Below, in pieces: positions 42,832 through 51,588 of a stretch of DNA of 64,000 nt. Origin of the DNA: Methyloligella sp. GL2 (GTDB lineage: Bacteria > Pseudomonadota > Alphaproteobacteria > Rhizobiales > Methyloligellaceae); contig NZ_CP054476.1 of NCBI RefSeq assembly GCF_013341275.1, positions 620,001-684,000 of the forward strand, given 5' to 3'. The notes under the pieces are model-generated. The model worked only from the letters and a program-made list of their open reading frames with translations. It was not told where the DNA came from and made no database searches. Every line of letters begins with the position of its first letter. Position 1 is the stretch's first letter. Made by a program: the position numbers and the translations under genes.

Positions 42832-43818
42832 ATGGGGGATTGGTTGAAGTGGGCCGCGGTTGCGCTAATCGCGGGTGGGGGTGTCGTTAGTGCGATTCGT
42901 CCGGCGATCGCCGCGGAGGGGCCGACGGCGGCCGGTCCGATCGGCGGCACGGATATTCGCTCCGCCCAGCTTCCGCCGCCTGGCCTCTATGGCGGGCTTT
43001 TCGGCTTTGATGCCGGAACCATGGAGTTTTTGGGCCCCGACGGCGAGACCATTCCGGCGCTCCGGGATGGGCATTTGAGAAAGGAACTGACGGGACCGTT
43101 CTTCCTCTACGTCCCCGATAAGAAGCTGCTCGGGGGCTCGATCGGTCTTACCGGATATGTGCCGCTGGGCAATCAATGCGGGCATTTATTCACCGGTCAG
43201 CGCAGCGAGTGCAGCCAGGGCCTCGGCGACCCTTACCTGGAGATGGATTGGTCGCGTTCGTTCGGCCATTACCGGCCTTCGCGCGATCCGGATGCTTATC
43301 CGATCTTTCAGGGGCTTTCGGTGTTGCTCGGCTTCGGCACGGTGTTCCCGATCGGAAGCTATGACGATGACGACCGGCTGGAGCAGGTTCTCAGCATCGG
43401 CACCAATATCTGGGATTTCGCGCCGACGATGGCGATGACCTACACGACGCGGCCGATTCTCGCCGAAGGCACCGAATTCAGCGCCAAGCTGTTCTGGAAC
43501 AACTATTTGGAAAACCCTTCCACCAACTTCCAAACCGGCGATCTGATCAATATCGACTTCGCCGTCACTGAGCATATGGGCCCGTTTCAGGTCGGCGTGA
43601 CCGGGTTCTATGCTTGGCAGACCCAAGATGACACGGTGCTCGGCGTGCCGGTTGCCCCCGACGGAAACCGGGTGACCGGCCTCGCAATCGGGCCGATCGT
43701 CAATTACGACATGCCGGAGCGCAACGCCTCGCTGAAGGCCAAATCCTTCACCACCGTTTATGCGCGCAATCAGGTGACGGCTTGGCACGTCATCGTCGGC
43801 TGGTTTCAGAAGTTCTGA
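42832..43818 (+). CDS. SphA-like outer-membrane family protein, second copy
   Basis: A 328-residue protein with signal peptide about 1-28 (IRPAIAAEG). The mature start SAQLPPPGLYGGLFGFDAGTM and strand-rich remainder (GFGTVFPIGSYDDDD, FSAKLFWNNYLENPSTNFQTGDLINID) place it with the protein at 30192-31163 in the SphA/meta-pathway outer-membrane family. Two cysteines (NQCGHLF and SECSQGLGD) may pair. The ATG at 42832 has no good ribosome site, though the signal peptide argues for it. It faces the large STAND/SARP regulator and is followed by the MFS gene. Confidence 0.7.
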   Translation: MGDWLKWAAVALIAGGGVVSAIRPAIAAEGPTAAGPIGGTDIRSAQLPPPGLYGGLFGFDAGTMEFLGPDGETIPALRDGHLRKELTGPFFLYVPDKKLLGGSIGLTGYVPLGNQCGHLFTGQRSECSQGLGDPYLEMDWSRSFGHYRPSRDPDAYPIFQGLSVLLGFGTVFPIGSYDDDDRLEQVLSIGTNIWDFAPTMAMTYTTRPILAEGTEFSAKLFWNNYLENPSTNFQTGDLINIDFAVTEHMGPFQVGVTGFYAWQTQDDTVLGVPVAPDGNRVTGLAIGPIVNYDMPERNASLKAKSFTTVYARNQVTAWHVIVGWFQKF

Positions 43819-43903
43819 GGCGCGCTTGCCGGGTTTGTCATAATTCGCCCAAGATTGAAGCGCGAAAAGCGCCTCTCTCTTTGTTTGAGGATTCGGCTGC
43901 AAC

Positions 43904-45229
43904 ATGCCAGACCGAGGTCCTCGGCTCGTCGCGGTTGGCGCGGGAGCAATGTCTGCTAGGTCATCGAAAATGGATATGCGGCTGAAAGGCGGCGCGGATT
44001 ATCCCGCCGCTTTTGCGAACTCCTCCATGGGCGCGAAGGAATTCGTGGTGCTCATGGCGGCGCTGATGGCGACCAATGCGCTCTCCATCGACATCATGCT
44101 CCCGGTTTTGCCGGAGATCGCCGATGCCTTGCACATCAGCGCAGAAAACGACCGGCAATGGGTGATCACCGCCTATCTGCTCGGCTTCGGCGGGGCGCAG
44201 CTGTTCTACGGGCCTTTGGCGGACCGGTTCGGCCGCAAGCCGGTGGTGATCGTCGCGCTGATCATCTATGTGCTTTGCAGTGTGTTGGCCGCCTTCGCTA
44301 GCTCGTTGCACGAGATGATGTTCGCCCGGTTTCTGCAAGGGGTGGGCGCTGCGGGGACGCGGGTGCTTACCATCACCATCGTCCGCGACTGCTATTCGGG
44401 CCGCAAGATGGCGCGGGTGATGTCGCTGGTCTTCATCGTCTTCCTGTCGGCGCCTGTGCTTGCCCCATCGCTGGGCCAGGCGATCGCCGCGTTCGCGCCG
44501 TGGCCCTCAATCTTCGGCCTGCTGGCGGTGTTCGGCGTTGTTACGGCGCTGTGGGTCGGGCGGCGGATGCCGGAGACCTTGCATCCGGAAGACCGTCAGG
44601 CGCTGTCCTTTGCCGGTATCCATCATGGTGTGCGCCTCGTCGTCTCCAGCCGCCAAGCGCTGGGCTATATGTTCGCCTCGCTGGCCATGCTGAGTGCGCT
44701 GTTCAGCTTCGTCACCTCGGCGCAGCAGGTCTTCACCGTCGCGCTGCACGCGCAGGATCTGTTTGTCATCATCTTCGCGATCGCTGCCGGCAGCATGGCG
44801 GTGGCGTCGCTGCTCAATTCGCGCATCGTGGAGCGGCTGGGCATGCGGCGGGTATCGCAGACGGCGCTTTTGGGCTTCATCGGCTTTGCCGTTATCCATG
44901 GCGTGGTGGCGGTGAGCGGCCATGACGGGGTCTGGACCTTCGCGGCGCTGCAATCGGGCATGATGTTCTGCTTCGGCCTGGTGGGGGCGAATTTCAATTC
45001 GCTCGCTATGGAACCGCTGGGGGATGCAGCCGGCACTGGCTCCTCGATCCTCGGCTTCGTCACCACCACGGGCGGGGCGCTGATCGGCTTCGCCGTGGGG
45101 CAGCAATTCGACGGCACGGCAATCCCGCTTACCCTCGGCTTTATCGCTTCCGGCGTCGCCGCGCTGCTCATCGTCCTTGTCACCGAGATGGGGCGCCTGT
45201 TCCGCGCCGTCGATACCGGAGAGGCTTAA
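43904..45229 (+). CDS. Bcr/CflA-type MFS drug exporter
   Basis: A 12-helix major facilitator of up to 441 residues. The DHA1 motif A is GPLADRFGRKPVV between helices 2 and 3, and helix 5 motif C appears as SAPVLAPSLGQ. The early segment NALSIDIMLPVLPEIADAL is characteristic of the Bcr/CflA group, which exports bicyclomycin-type and sulfonamide drugs by proton antiport. The start is uncertain: ATG codons at 43904, 43952 and 43970 are in frame and none has a strong ribosome site. A degraded piece of a related gene is at 39298-39398. Its stop overlaps that of the convergent LssY-domain gene in TTAA. Confidence 0.85.
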   Translation: MPDRGPRLVAVGAGAMSARSSKMDMRLKGGADYPAAFANSSMGAKEFVVLMAALMATNALSIDIMLPVLPEIADALHISAENDRQWVITAYLLGFGGAQLFYGPLADRFGRKPVVIVALIIYVLCSVLAAFASSLHEMMFARFLQGVGAAGTRVLTITIVRDCYSGRKMARVMSLVFIVFLSAPVLAPSLGQAIAAFAPWPSIFGLLAVFGVVTALWVGRRMPETLHPEDRQALSFAGIHHGVRLVVSSRQALGYMFASLAMLSALFSFVTSAQQVFTVALHAQDLFVIIFAIAAGSMAVASLLNSRIVERLGMRRVSQTALLGFIGFAVIHGVVAVSGHDGVWTFAALQSGMMFCFGLVGANFNSLAMEPLGDAAGTGSSILGFVTTTGGALIGFAVGQQFDGTAIPLTLGFIASGVAALLIVLVTEMGRLFRAVDTGEA

Positions 45230-46059
45230 GCCGGCGCTTTCAGCTCGGCCAAGGCGATGTCGCCGTCGGTCACGTAGTGATTGACCCGGCCTTCGGCGAG
45301 GCGGTCGCCGGCATCGTAGAGGCGCACCTTGTGAATGGCGCGCGCCGCCTCCAGCTCGGCCATGATGAAGTCGCGCTCGATATTGGTGTCCGAATCGGTG
45401 GCGTGGGTCATCTTGAAGGTGAGGCGGGTGAGCGACAGGCCGATATCCTTGGTGCCGGCGCCGACCCAGAGCAGGCGCGCGCCATGATCGGGCCGGTCGG
45501 TGTTGAGCCAGAAATCCGCATCCGCCAGCTCCGCGCCGGTGACGTCCTCCTCGGTCAGGGTCTTGGCCCAGAAGCGCACGTGATGGCGCTTGCGCGGGCT
45601 GTCGCCGATGGGAAGCTGAAAGCCGATATCCTGGCCGCGGCCGAACAGGAACAGGGTGGAGAAGGGCGCTGTCGGGTAGGGCTGGTCGAGCACGAAGCTC
45701 TGCACCATGAGCCAGGAGCTTTTGAGGCTCAAGGGATCGGCCGGGTGCCAGCCGGCGGCGGCGAAGGCGGTGCGAAGCTCGTTCTCGGTGCCGATCAAGG
45801 TGAGATTGACCGGATCGCCCGGCAGCCCGTCGCCGGTGACGGTGAAGCTCGGCACGTGTTTTCGGGCCTGGATCTTCAGCCCCATGCGCACCGCGTAGGG
45901 CAAGATCAGGTAGGCGCCGACCCCATAGGTGATGGCGAGGGCCAGGATGGTCGGCAGATCGCCATCGGCCCAGTTGAAGACATAGACGATCAGCCAGACG
46001 GCGAAGGCGCCAATGATGACGACTGCCGTGCGCTGCAATGTGAGAAGAAGAAGTCTCAC
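45226..46059 (-). CDS. LssY C-terminal-domain membrane protein
   Basis: A 277-residue protein with two N-terminal membrane helices (about 8-26 and 36-54) followed by a soluble domain with FTVTGDGLPGDPVNLTLIGTENELRTAFAAAGWHPADPLSLKSSW and YPTAPFSTLFLFGRGQDIGFQ, the pattern of the LssY C-terminal domain associated with type I secretion loci and PAP2-like proteins. Function is unknown. The GTG at 46059 is chosen because it places the first helix at the N-terminus; the open frame extends to a TTG at 46110. Confidence 0.72.
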   Translation of the reverse strand: MRLLLLTLQRTAVVIIGAFAVWLIVYVFNWADGDLPTILALAITYGVGAYLILPYAVRMGLKIQARKHVPSFTVTGDGLPGDPVNLTLIGTENELRTAFAAAGWHPADPLSLKSSWLMVQSFVLDQPYPTAPFSTLFLFGRGQDIGFQLPIGDSPRKRHHVRFWAKTLTEEDVTGAELADADFWLNTDRPDHGARLLWVGAGTKDIGLSLTRLTFKMTHATDSDTNIERDFIMAELEAARAIHKVRLYDAGDRLAEGRVNHYVTDGDIALAELKAPA

Positions 46060-46183
46060 GTGCCCCCCGCCGGTTCTGCGTTCGGCGCAAAGCCCTGTGA
46101 TCTTGGGCAAGCGCCATCGGACACGAATCTAGCCTCAGACTCGTGTGCCGATCCAGCGTCGCTTTTTGGAGGCTGTTTCCCAG

Positions 46184-47065
46184 CTACTCCACGCGGGGCG
46201 TTTGTCCGCCGCGTAAGATCGTGTTGCCCTGATAAAGCGTGCGCTGGTCGATGGCGTCCGGCTGCAGCCAGTCGGCATCCTGCATTTGCCCGCTTTTGCC
46301 GTAGACGGCGAGGGCGTTGCCATAGGTGACCATGCGGACCGCCTCTTCACCGATACCGCCATTGGCGAGGAGCGCGGCGGTCTTCGGCACGGAGAGCGGG
46401 TCGGCGACGCCCCAATCGCAGGCCGAATCCACGATGAGCTGCTCGGGTCCGTATTGCTGGACGATGTTCAGCATGCGGTCGGCGGTCATCTTGGAATGAG
46501 GGTAGATGGAGAAGCCGACCCAGAAGCCCCGATCCTTGGCTTCCTGTACGGTCTCCTCGTTGCAGTGATCGATGACCACGCGGTCCGGCGCGAGGCCGTG
46601 CTCCTCGACCACGTCCATGGAGCGGGAGGTGCCGCGCTTCTTGTCGCGATGGGGCGTGTGGATCATCACCGGCAGATCCAGCTCCTTGGCGAGCTCGAGC
46701 TGGCGGCGGAAATAGCTGTCCTCAAGATCAGTCTGCTCGTCATAGCCGATCTCGCCGATGGCGACGACGCTCTCCTTCACCGCGAAGCCGGGCAGCAGCT
46801 CCATCACCGCCTCGGCCAGGGGCTCGTTATTGGCTTCCTTGGAGTTCAGCCCGATGCAGCAATAATGGCGGATGCCGAACTGGCCGGCACGGAAGCGCTC
46901 GAAGCCGAGGATGTGAGACAGGTAATCGGCATAGCTGCCGGGATTGGTACGCGGCTGGCCGACCCAGAAGGCCGGCTCGATCACCGCGACGATGCCGGCC
47001 TTGGCCATGGCCTCGTAGTCGTCGGTGGTGCGCGAGATCATATGTGCGTGGGGATCGATGAACAT
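46184..47065 (-). CDS. eboB: EboB-type TatD-like metal hydrolase
   Basis: A 293-residue TIM-barrel hydrolase. Metal-binding DPHAHM near the N-terminus (H6, H8), HTPHRDKKRG in the middle and IDHCNEETV, then a late Asp in VDSACDWG, match the TatD superfamily. In the ebo locus of cyanobacteria the corresponding gene is eboB. A cytosolic location is expected; the substrate is unknown. GGAGGAGGAG precedes the ATG at 47065. It is the last gene of the minus-strand set eboD-E-C-A-B, 26 bases after eboA. Confidence 0.82.
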   Translation of the reverse strand: MFIDPHAHMISRTTDDYEAMAKAGIVAVIEPAFWVGQPRTNPGSYADYLSHILGFERFRAGQFGIRHYCCIGLNSKEANNEPLAEAVMELLPGFAVKESVVAIGEIGYDEQTDLEDSYFRRQLELAKELDLPVMIHTPHRDKKRGTSRSMDVVEEHGLAPDRVVIDHCNEETVQEAKDRGFWVGFSIYPHSKMTADRMLNIVQQYGPEQLIVDSACDWGVADPLSVPKTAALLANGGIGEEAVRMVTYGNALAVYGKSGQMQDADWLQPDAIDQRTLYQGNTILRGGQTPRVE

Positions 47066-47091
47066 GTTTGCTTCTCCTCCTCCGTGCCCCT

Positions 47092-47976
47092 TCAGGCTTT
47101 GACGCCGGACCAGGTCAGGCGGCCGTCGCGAATGGCGGCGGCAAGTTCCGGCACTGCTTGCAGGGCTTGTTGTGTTTCGGGCAGCTCGGCCTCGGCCAAA
47201 GCGAGAGCCGCTGCTTGTTTTTCTTGGTCGTCTCCTCCGGTCAGCACCTTGACCAGATCGCCGACGTCGCGCTTCCGGGTGAACGGGCCGACGCAGCGCC
47301 ACAGCTCGGTGGAGACCGGCCGGCCGGCGGCCCAGCGCTCATGCACATAGTCGATCAAGACCTCGGCGAGCTCGGCATTGCGCCGCTCGTCCAGACCTTG
47401 GATGGGGCTGAGGCAGCTGCCGATGAAGAGCGCCTTCAGCACCATCTGATTCCACTGGGCTTCGCTGAACGCCTCGCGTGGGAATGGGCTGACATGGGCC
47501 ACCGCCTCGAAGACGGGCAGGATATTGGTGCGGATGCCTTCTGCGGCGATGGGGACCAGCTTGGCCGGGGCCGGGTAGAGCGGCAGGCCGCGCAGCAGGG
47601 CGATATGCTCGCTCACCTCGCCTTGCGCCACCAGGCGGCCGAGCCGTGCGGCAAAAGCCTCGTCGTCGCCGTCGAAACTCGCCAGCACGAACAGCATGCG
47701 CGCGGTCTGATCGATGCTCCAGCCGGTGGGATCGAGATCGGGCCGTATGTTTTCTGCCTCTTGCAGCTCCGCTTGGCTGAGGGCGAGATCGGCCTTGCCG
47801 AGCTTGCGCGGGGCGAGCCCGATGCCGACGGCAAGGGCGGAGCTATCGGGGGCATCGGCGACCTTTGCGAGCTGGCTGTCCAGCCAGGCGGTTTGCTCTG
47901 AGGATAGCCGCGGGGTCAGCCAGGCTTTCAGGAGAGCGATGCGGGCTGCTGTGTCGGTCTCAAGGTTTGGCATCAT
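47092..47976 (-). CDS. eboA: EboA-type protein
   Basis: A 294-residue all-helical protein of unknown biochemical function, recognised mainly by its place: between eboC and eboB with EboC, EboD, EboE and EboF all present. Visible sequence includes RTNILPVFEAVAHVSPFPREAFSEAQWNQMVLKALFIG and a C-terminal Leu/Ala-rich helix pair with LPETQQALQAVPELAAAIRDGRLTWSGVKA. EboA homologues have this size and a similar NQMVLKALF segment. The start is one of two adjacent ATG codons (47976 or 47973) after GAGGA. Confidence 0.72.
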   Translation of the reverse strand: MMPNLETDTAARIALLKAWLTPRLSSEQTAWLDSQLAKVADAPDSSALAVGIGLAPRKLGKADLALSQAELQEAENIRPDLDPTGWSIDQTARMLFVLASFDGDDEAFAARLGRLVAQGEVSEHIALLRGLPLYPAPAKLVPIAAEGIRTNILPVFEAVAHVSPFPREAFSEAQWNQMVLKALFIGSCLSPIQGLDERRNAELAEVLIDYVHERWAAGRPVSTELWRCVGPFTRKRDVGDLVKVLTGGDDQEKQAAALALAEAELPETQQALQAVPELAAAIRDGRLTWSGVKA

Positions 47977-47987
47977 TCGGTCCTCGG

Positions 47988-48860
47988 CTAGGTCCCCGGA
48001 ATGTAGCGCTGGAACAGCAGCGTCAGCGGGAACAGGGCGATGCAGGCGAAGGTGGCAAGGGCCGAGCCGGTGCTTGCGGCGGCGAGCGCGTCCACCAGCG
48101 CGATGGCGGCGATCAGCAGGCCGACGGCGCGGCCGACATCGCCAGAGCCGCGGCGATGAAGCAGGCGCAAGGCAAAGCCGATCGCTGATGCGAGCAGGAG
48201 AGCGGCTCCCGTGACCAGCCAGGATGAGACAAGCCCCGGCAGGGCCAGCAGCAGCGGGCTGACCAGAAACAGCAGCGGGGCGATATTGGAGACTTTCGCC
48301 AGCCTCTCCTGTTTGGCGGCGAGGGTGAGCCCGGCGACGAAGAGAAACAGCACAGCGGCGCCGAACAGGACCGGCGTTGCAAACACCGCGCCGACGCTCG
48401 CCGCGGCGCCGAGATAGACCAGGGCGCGGCAAAGCCCCATGAGGAACGGGCTCAGCGGATTGGTCTTGTGATGCAGATCGTAAACGACGATGGCGGCGGC
48501 GAGCGCCAATCCGGTCAGGCCGGCGGCGAGACTCACGCTGGCCAACATGGCGACGGCCACCGCCAGCATGCCGAAACCCAGCAGCAAGACGGTCTGCAGG
48601 CTTGCGGCGCCGGAGGGGATCGGTCTTGAGGGCCGCTCGCGGGAATCGATGTCGCGATCGAAGGCATCGTTGAGATACATGCCGCCGATATAGAGCAGCG
48701 ACATGGCAATGCCGGTGAGAAGCCCGGTGGCGAGGCTGCCGCCGCCGGCCAGCATGGTGCCGGCAATGACATTGGACCATACGGTGGGCAGGTTGGAGAC
48801 GCGCCCGAGCCGCAAGGCGGCGCGCCAACCGATCAGGCGCGAAGCTGCGAGCGTACCCAT
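47988..48860 (-). CDS. eboC: EboC-type UbiA-family prenyltransferase
   Basis: A 290-residue membrane prenyltransferase with about eight hydrophobic helices. The first Asp-rich motif is NDAFDRDID (64-72), followed by RERPSRPIPSG; the second is weaker, around VVYDLHHKTNPLSP. UbiA enzymes attach an isoprenoid chain from a prenyl diphosphate to an aromatic or other acceptor. In ebo loci this is the likely lipid-attaching step. The start overlaps the end of eboE by 28 bases and has GGGAGG before it. An IPP isomerase gene in the partner strand of the locus fits a need for isoprenoid diphosphates. Confidence 0.85.
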   Translation of the reverse strand: MGTLAASRLIGWRAALRLGRVSNLPTVWSNVIAGTMLAGGGSLATGLLTGIAMSLLYIGGMYLNDAFDRDIDSRERPSRPIPSGAASLQTVLLLGFGMLAVAVAMLASVSLAAGLTGLALAAAIVVYDLHHKTNPLSPFLMGLCRALVYLGAAASVGAVFATPVLFGAAVLFLFVAGLTLAAKQERLAKVSNIAPLLFLVSPLLLALPGLVSSWLVTGAALLLASAIGFALRLLHRRGSGDVGRAVGLLIAAIALVDALAAASTGSALATFACIALFPLTLLFQRYIPGT

Positions 48861-50047
48861 TGGACCTCCCGTGCGATATCGCTTGCCAGATCGCCCTGCC
48901 GCCAGCCCTCCGGCAGCACGTTCCAGGTATAGGTTTCGACCTCCAGATGGGGCGAGATCTCGCGCTCGCGGCAGAGCGCCAGCACGTCCTTGAGGATGTC
49001 TTGCGTGGAGCCGATCTCGCCGAAGGAGTCCTTGAACACCGGCACATGGCAATGGACCCGGAGCTCGCCGCTCGGGGTCTCGCCGTTCAGCGCTTCGAAG
49101 GTCTGCGGCAGATCGAGATGGCGCTTCAATGCGCCGTTCGCTGCCTGCACCGTCTGGTGCAGATAAACGCCGTCATCGAAGGGGGCGAGCAGGGTCTCGG
49201 TCTCGGGGCCGGTCTCGGCAAGACGGATCGCCGAGCTGAGCTGGATCTTGGCGACGGGAATGCCGGCCGCCTCGATAGCGGCAAGGCTTTCGGCCGGGTC
49301 CTCGAATTCGACCGCGGCGTGGCAGACATCGAAGCAGAGGCCGAGATGGCGGCGCAGGGCGGTCTCGGCCGCCTCGGTGGAAAGGCCAGTGAGGCGGCTC
49401 ATCAGCGCCACGCCGCGCGGGGCGAAGAGATGCTCTTCGAAAAAAGCGACAGCCTCGCCGGAGGTTTCCAGGAAGCAGCAAGGCTCCGGCTCCAGGGCCA
49501 GGGTGACGATCTTGCCGCTGCGCTCTGCGATGCCGTGCAGATGGGCGGCGTGATGGATCATATTGGCGGCGATGCGGCCGATATCGGCCTCGGACTGGAT
49601 CTCGTCGCGGAAGGCGCCGGGAACGGTGCTGACGCTGCCGTGCCGTCCTTCGCCCTGTCCGTTCTCCGGCAGAAGCGCGGCGAGGATATCGGCGCATTGA
49701 TCGGTGAAGTCGAGGCGTTCGGGAGAGCGCCAATCGGGCTCGTAGACCCTCTGCTTCACCGGGGTGCCGTGGAAGGGGCCGTAGGGAAACGCGTTGACGG
49801 TGAAGACGTAGAGATCGTTTTCGGCGAGGAAGTCGCGCAAGGCGGCGAGCTTTTCGGCGCCCGCGAGCACCGGCGCGGCCTCGCCGGAGATGCGCAAGCC
49901 GACGCCCATCGGCTCGTGCGGAGAGACGCGGGATTTCACCTCGGGAAGATAGCGCGTCAGATTCGTCTCGATCTCGGCCCAGCTTTCACCCTGGTGGATG
50001 TTGGTGCAGTAGGTGAGATGCGGCCTGCCGGGAAGCGCAAGCTGCAT
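48833..50047 (-). CDS. eboE: EboE-type xylose-isomerase-like TIM barrel (metabolite traffic protein)
   Basis: A 404-residue AP-endonuclease/xylose-isomerase-like barrel. The start LALPGRPHLTYCTNIHQGESW, then FTVNAFPYGPFHGTPVKQRVYEPDW, LALEPEPCCFLETSGEAV and LCFDVCHAAVEF, are typical of EboE; the Glu, Asp and His residues would bind a metal. The reaction is unknown. Its ATG overlaps the eboD stop by one base (TAATG), and it overlaps eboC, so three genes are tightly coupled. Confidence 0.86.
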   Translation of the reverse strand: MQLALPGRPHLTYCTNIHQGESWAEIETNLTRYLPEVKSRVSPHEPMGVGLRISGEAAPVLAGAEKLAALRDFLAENDLYVFTVNAFPYGPFHGTPVKQRVYEPDWRSPERLDFTDQCADILAALLPENGQGEGRHGSVSTVPGAFRDEIQSEADIGRIAANMIHHAAHLHGIAERSGKIVTLALEPEPCCFLETSGEAVAFFEEHLFAPRGVALMSRLTGLSTEAAETALRRHLGLCFDVCHAAVEFEDPAESLAAIEAAGIPVAKIQLSSAIRLAETGPETETLLAPFDDGVYLHQTVQAANGALKRHLDLPQTFEALNGETPSGELRVHCHVPVFKDSFGEIGSTQDILKDVLALCREREISPHLEVETYTWNVLPEGWRQGDLASDIAREVQWVRSQLRA

Positions 50048-51258
50048 TAGCCCGCCCGCCGCGGCCGGAGCCAATCGAGCGCCTCGGCGATGAGAGCCTC
50101 GTCCATGGTGTGGATCTCCAGCCCCGTGCCGATCTCCTGCAGCAGCGTCACGGTGAGTTCGCCGCCGAGATGGGCGCGGAACTCCTCCAGCCCGGTGAGA
50201 AGCTTCAGCTTGCCGTTCTCGCCGCGCGCCTCGCAGGCCGGATGCCAGAGCTCGAAACCGAGCCGTTCCAGCAAGGCTTTGACGCGCAAGTCGTCGCCCT
50301 CGGGCAGATGGCCGGCGAGCACCGAATAGCGGGTGTCGAGGGCGATGCCGATGGCCACCGCCTCGCCGTGGCGCAGCCGATAGTCCGACAGCACCTCGAG
50401 CCGGTGGGCGGCCCAATGGCCGAAATCGAGGGGGCGGACATTGCCGTATTCGAACGGATCGCCGCCATGGGCGATCTGGCGCATATGCAGGATGGCACAG
50501 TGGCGGATCAGCCGGTCGAGGGGCTCGGAGGCGAAGATCGCTAGGGCTTCGGCCTGGGCTTCCAGCCAGTCGAAGAACGCCCTGTCGCGGATCAGCGCGA
50601 CCTTGACGGCTTCGGCCATGCCGGCGCGCTTGTCGCGGCCCGGGAGCACGTCGATGAAGGCGGAATCGTTGATCACCGCGGCGGGCGGGGTGAAGGTGCC
50701 GAGCAGGTTCTTGACGCCGAAAGCGTTGACGCCGTTCTTCACACCGATGCCGGAATCGTTCTGGGCCAGCACGGTGGTGGGCACGCGAATATGGCGGATG
50801 CCGCGATGGGTGGTGGCGGCGACATAGCCGATCAGATCGAGCATCGCCCCGCCCCCGATCCCGATCACATAGGAATGGCGGTCGAGGCCGAGCTCGACCA
50901 GCGTGGCCTGCAGCCGTTCCACCTCGTCCGGCCGGTTCTTGGCCTGTTCGCCGCCGCCGAGCACGATGGGCGGGGCGGCCAGCGCGAAGCTCTCCGAATG
51001 GGCGCCCGCGAAGGCCTCGATATCGCGGGAAAGTCCCGGCATCTCGCGCATCACGCCGTCGTCGACGAACACGGCAAGCTTCGGCGTCACGCCGCCGCTG
51101 GCTGCGATGGCGTCGAGCAAGACGCTGTTATCGTTCGAGAAAAGGCTGCGGGTGAAATAGACCGGGTATGCGTAAGGGACGCTGAATTGCTGGAGAAAGA
51201 CGCGTCCTGCACCGGTTGCTTCGACTCTCTCCAGCGCGTCGAACATAACGTTCGCCAC
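50047..51258 (-). CDS. eboD: EboD-type sugar-phosphate cyclase (3-dehydroquinate-synthase-like)
   Basis: A 403-residue member of the dehydroquinate synthase superfamily: NAD fold IGIGGGAMLDLIGYVAATTHRGI, then RVPTTVLAQNDSGIGVKNGVN and metal-binding GMAEAVKVALI, RPLDFGHWAAHRLE and RHGEAVAIGI. It has about 40 residues more than AroB and differs in the substrate loop, which suits a cyclase of another sugar phosphate giving a cyclitol-like product. GTG at 51258 is chosen because GGGAGGA lies eight bases before it; an ATG four codons later is too far. It is the first gene of the minus-strand ebo set. Confidence 0.85.
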   Translation of the reverse strand: MANVMFDALERVEATGAGRVFLQQFSVPYAYPVYFTRSLFSNDNSVLLDAIAASGGVTPKLAVFVDDGVMREMPGLSRDIEAFAGAHSESFALAAPPIVLGGGEQAKNRPDEVERLQATLVELGLDRHSYVIGIGGGAMLDLIGYVAATTHRGIRHIRVPTTVLAQNDSGIGVKNGVNAFGVKNLLGTFTPPAAVINDSAFIDVLPGRDKRAGMAEAVKVALIRDRAFFDWLEAQAEALAIFASEPLDRLIRHCAILHMRQIAHGGDPFEYGNVRPLDFGHWAAHRLEVLSDYRLRHGEAVAIGIALDTRYSVLAGHLPEGDDLRVKALLERLGFELWHPACEARGENGKLKLLTGLEEFRAHLGGELTVTLLQEIGTGLEIHTMDEALIAEALDWLRPRRAG

Positions 51259-51413
51259 TGAACTCTCCTCCCAAAGTCGAGAGCGTCTTTTGCGCCCTCT
51301 TTTCTTATTTTTCGACTTTGCACGGATTATTCAGCGCGGGTCAACGCGCTTGGCCCGGCGAGATATTGCAATTATTGCCTGATTTACTCGGATAGAAGTG
51401 GCAACGCACCTGA

Positions 51414-51434
51414 CAGACTTCCTATGCAAGTCTG
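51414..51434. promoter_or_regulatory. Perfect palindrome in the ebo/PQQ dehydrogenase divergent promoter
   Basis: CAGACTT and AAGTCTG are perfect 7-base arms around a 7-base centre. CTATGCAA is also directly repeated at 51422-51429 and 51435-51442. The site lies in the 330-base gap between eboD and the PQQ-dependent dehydrogenase, so one regulator could serve both halves of the locus. Confidence 0.5.
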
Positions 51435-51532
51435 CTATGCAAACGCCGTAGGCCTCTACTAGCGTTGGTGTGCGGACGTTTGCCCTGAAAACATCGTCAG
51501 TGCTTACGCTTAAGCCAATATATCTTGAAAAC

Positions 51533-51564
51533 CCTGAGATGTGACTGCGTGTTTCTGTCTCAGG
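51533..51564 (+). other. Leader hairpin before the PQQ dehydrogenase start
   Basis: CCTGAGA and TCTCAGG pair perfectly across 18 bases, ending 24 bases before the start codon at 51589. It is in the expected 5' untranslated leader and could affect stability or translation. Confidence 0.4.
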
Positions 51565-51588
51565 AATAATGAATATGGGAGGATATCA

